A stretch of 44,959 nt of DNA, taken from the NCBI GenBank assembly GCA_965603355.1, contig CBFDCQ010000020.1, forward strand, positions 1 to 44,959, read 5' to 3'. The DNA is from CBFDCQ01 sp965603355. GTDB lineage: Bacteria; Hydrogenedentota; CAZGCA01; CBFDCQ01. Every line of letters begins with the position of its first letter. Position 1 is the first letter of the stretch. The notes under the pieces were generated by a model. It saw only the letters and a list, made by a program, of their open reading frames with translations, did no database searches and was not told where the DNA came from. Of the stretch, positions 44,309 through 44,959 are shown piece by piece. Position numbers and translations under genes: made by a program.

Positions 44309-44531
44309 ACCAGTACCCCCTGTATTGAGTTAACGGGCAACCTTTGCCTGAACGGCCAACGCCCTGCCAACACCACCACTATTAATTATACCGTCCGCCG
44401 CAAATCTCTCTCCAGGAAAGGCGTGATCGGCTGCTATACCGACGGTCAGGCCCCGAAAACGTGCGGTTTTGCGCGTATTGGGGCGCAAACTGGAGGATTC
44501 CCGTAACAGTAGATTAGCTGCCAGATATTAG

Positions 44532-44560
44532 TTGACGTGGAGGCAAGAAGATGATATAAT
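44532..44560 (+). promoter_or_regulatory. Promoter of the prepilin-like gene
   Basis: TTGACG (44532-44537) and consensus TATAAT (44555-44560) are separated by exactly 17 bases. Transcription should begin near 44567, which leaves an unusually long leader of about 300 nt. Confidence 0.65.
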
Positions 44561-44566
44561 GGTGCA

Positions 44567-44868
44567 ACATCGGGGGAGCTGCCCACCAGACCGGGATTCA
44601 CGCCCGAGCCAGTAGAGTGAGGGTCCCGCGTAACGTGCGGACGGTTTGCGCCAAAGCAACTCGGTGGAGAAGAATTGTGGCTGGCGCGGCTTAGACGGAA
44701 CGTGCGGGCAGCAACGCAAAGTAACGAGGGAGGTGATGAGCTGACCCAAACGGAGGCGGTATACAAGATTGGCTAAGTGATGGTGTGTTGAGCACGTACA
44801 GGACTGCTGGAGTGGTCCTGGCGTGCCGGTGAAACGGTCCCGCCGTGAAGGGGCCAGGGGAGGTACTA
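44567..44868 (+). promoter_or_regulatory. Long structured 5' leader, riboswitch-like
   Basis: A domain is closed by GCTGCCC (44578-44584) with GGGCAGC (44706-44712). Inside it are CGGG/CCCG (44592-44606), an 8-pair hairpin with bulge from GTCC-CGCG to CGTG-C-GGAC (44623-44642), and GCGCCA/TGGCGC (44648-44653 with 44682-44687). A second domain has GCACG/CGTGC (44792-44796 with 44822-44826) stacked on AGGAC/GTCCT (44800-44804 with 44815-44819). CCTGGC (44817-44822) can instead pair with GCCAGG (44853-44858), next to the ribosome site GGGGAGG (44857-44863). The two pairings exclude each other. It does not match the c-di-GMP (GEMM) or cobalamin consensus as I know them. Confidence 0.45.
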
Positions 44869-44959
44869 ATGAAGAAGTCACGTGGATTTACATTAATTGA
44901 GCTACTGGTGGTCATAGCGATCATCGGCATACTGGCGGCGATACTGCTGCCGGCGCTTG
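44869..44959 (+). CDS. Type IV prepilin/pseudopilin-like protein, N-terminal fragment
   Basis: Only 30 codons are inside the window. ATG 44869 follows GGGGAGG, and the product begins MKKSRGFTLIELLVV, the class III signal sequence cut by prepilin peptidase after the Gly, with Phe+1 and Glu+5. The hydrophobic helix ends in AAILLPAL, a pattern common in DUF1559-type and other planctomycete/Lentisphaerae prepilin-like proteins. The mature part is cut off, so pilin, pseudopilin and DUF1559 cannot be told apart. Its divergent neighbour pilT supports a pilus role. Confidence 0.88.
   Translation, partial: MKKSRGFTLIELLVVIAIIGILAAILLPAL

Noticed and set aside
44567..44868. Known c-di-GMP-I or cobalamin riboswitch
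   Set aside because: Short pieces resemble them (ACGCAAAG, and GGTGAAACGGTCCCGCC), but the order and surrounding conserved parts do not match either consensus.

Overview
The window reads as a chromosomal segment of a Gram-negative-type bacterium from an uncultured or little-studied lineage of the planctomycete / Lentisphaerae / Hydrogenedentes-like kind. This is inferred from gene content: a Cys-type sulfatase, glycoside hydrolases, HzsA-related cytochromes, a PocR-AraC regulator, lipoproteins and a type IV prepilin. I cannot fix the phylum from sequence reading alone. Most genes are supported by clear family motifs. Promoters and RNA structures were found by eye and are less certain.

Layout. 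1-2430: palindromic repeats, then a secreted GH127 beta-L-arabinofuranosidase. 2548-6076: a housekeeping block, tRNA-Leu(UAG)-tig-clpP-clpX, behind one good sigma-70 promoter. 6300-10793: an accessory block with a GT2 glycosyltransferase overlapping a radical SAM gene, a small unknown protein, a decayed IS1380-family transposase and a PP-loop amidotransferase-like enzyme. 11067-15907: a divergent pair of units, a metallo-beta-lactamase-fold hydrolase plus PocR-AraC regulator on the minus strand and rpoN plus a DUF1573 protein on the plus strand, with abutting -35 boxes. 15908-17352: a gene-poor stretch with a hairpin-rich RNA-like element and a small membrane protein. 17353-21598: an operon of serine hydrolase, sulfatase and GH32 enzyme. 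21702-23966: a LysE exporter with an almost leaderless start, then an unknown secreted protein.

24074-34931 is the most unusual part. Three tandem HzsA-related propeller proteins, each with two CxxCH haem-c motifs, the third fused to an N-terminal LamG-like domain, are followed by a cupin lipoprotein resembling D-lyxose isomerase and a beta-propeller/dihaem peroxidase fusion. Together this gives eight haem-c sites on four exported proteins.

34995-43181 is a pentose catabolism region: a tandem RidA/chorismatase-like protein, ribulokinase (araB), a FucI/AraA-superfamily isomerase, ribulose-5-phosphate 4-epimerase (araD), then a convergent zinc dehydrogenase and a divergent SSS-type sodium/sugar symporter. 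With the GH127 enzyme this suggests release, import and use of L-arabinose: arabinose to ribulose, ribulose-5-phosphate and xylulose-5-phosphate. The haem proteins next door could belong to an exported redox step on plant- or algae-derived glycans, but that link is inference.

43208-44959: pilT on the minus strand, then a strong promoter, a leader of about 300 nt with several hairpins and an alternative pairing next to the ribosome site, and the first 30 codons of a type IV prepilin-like gene cut by the window end.
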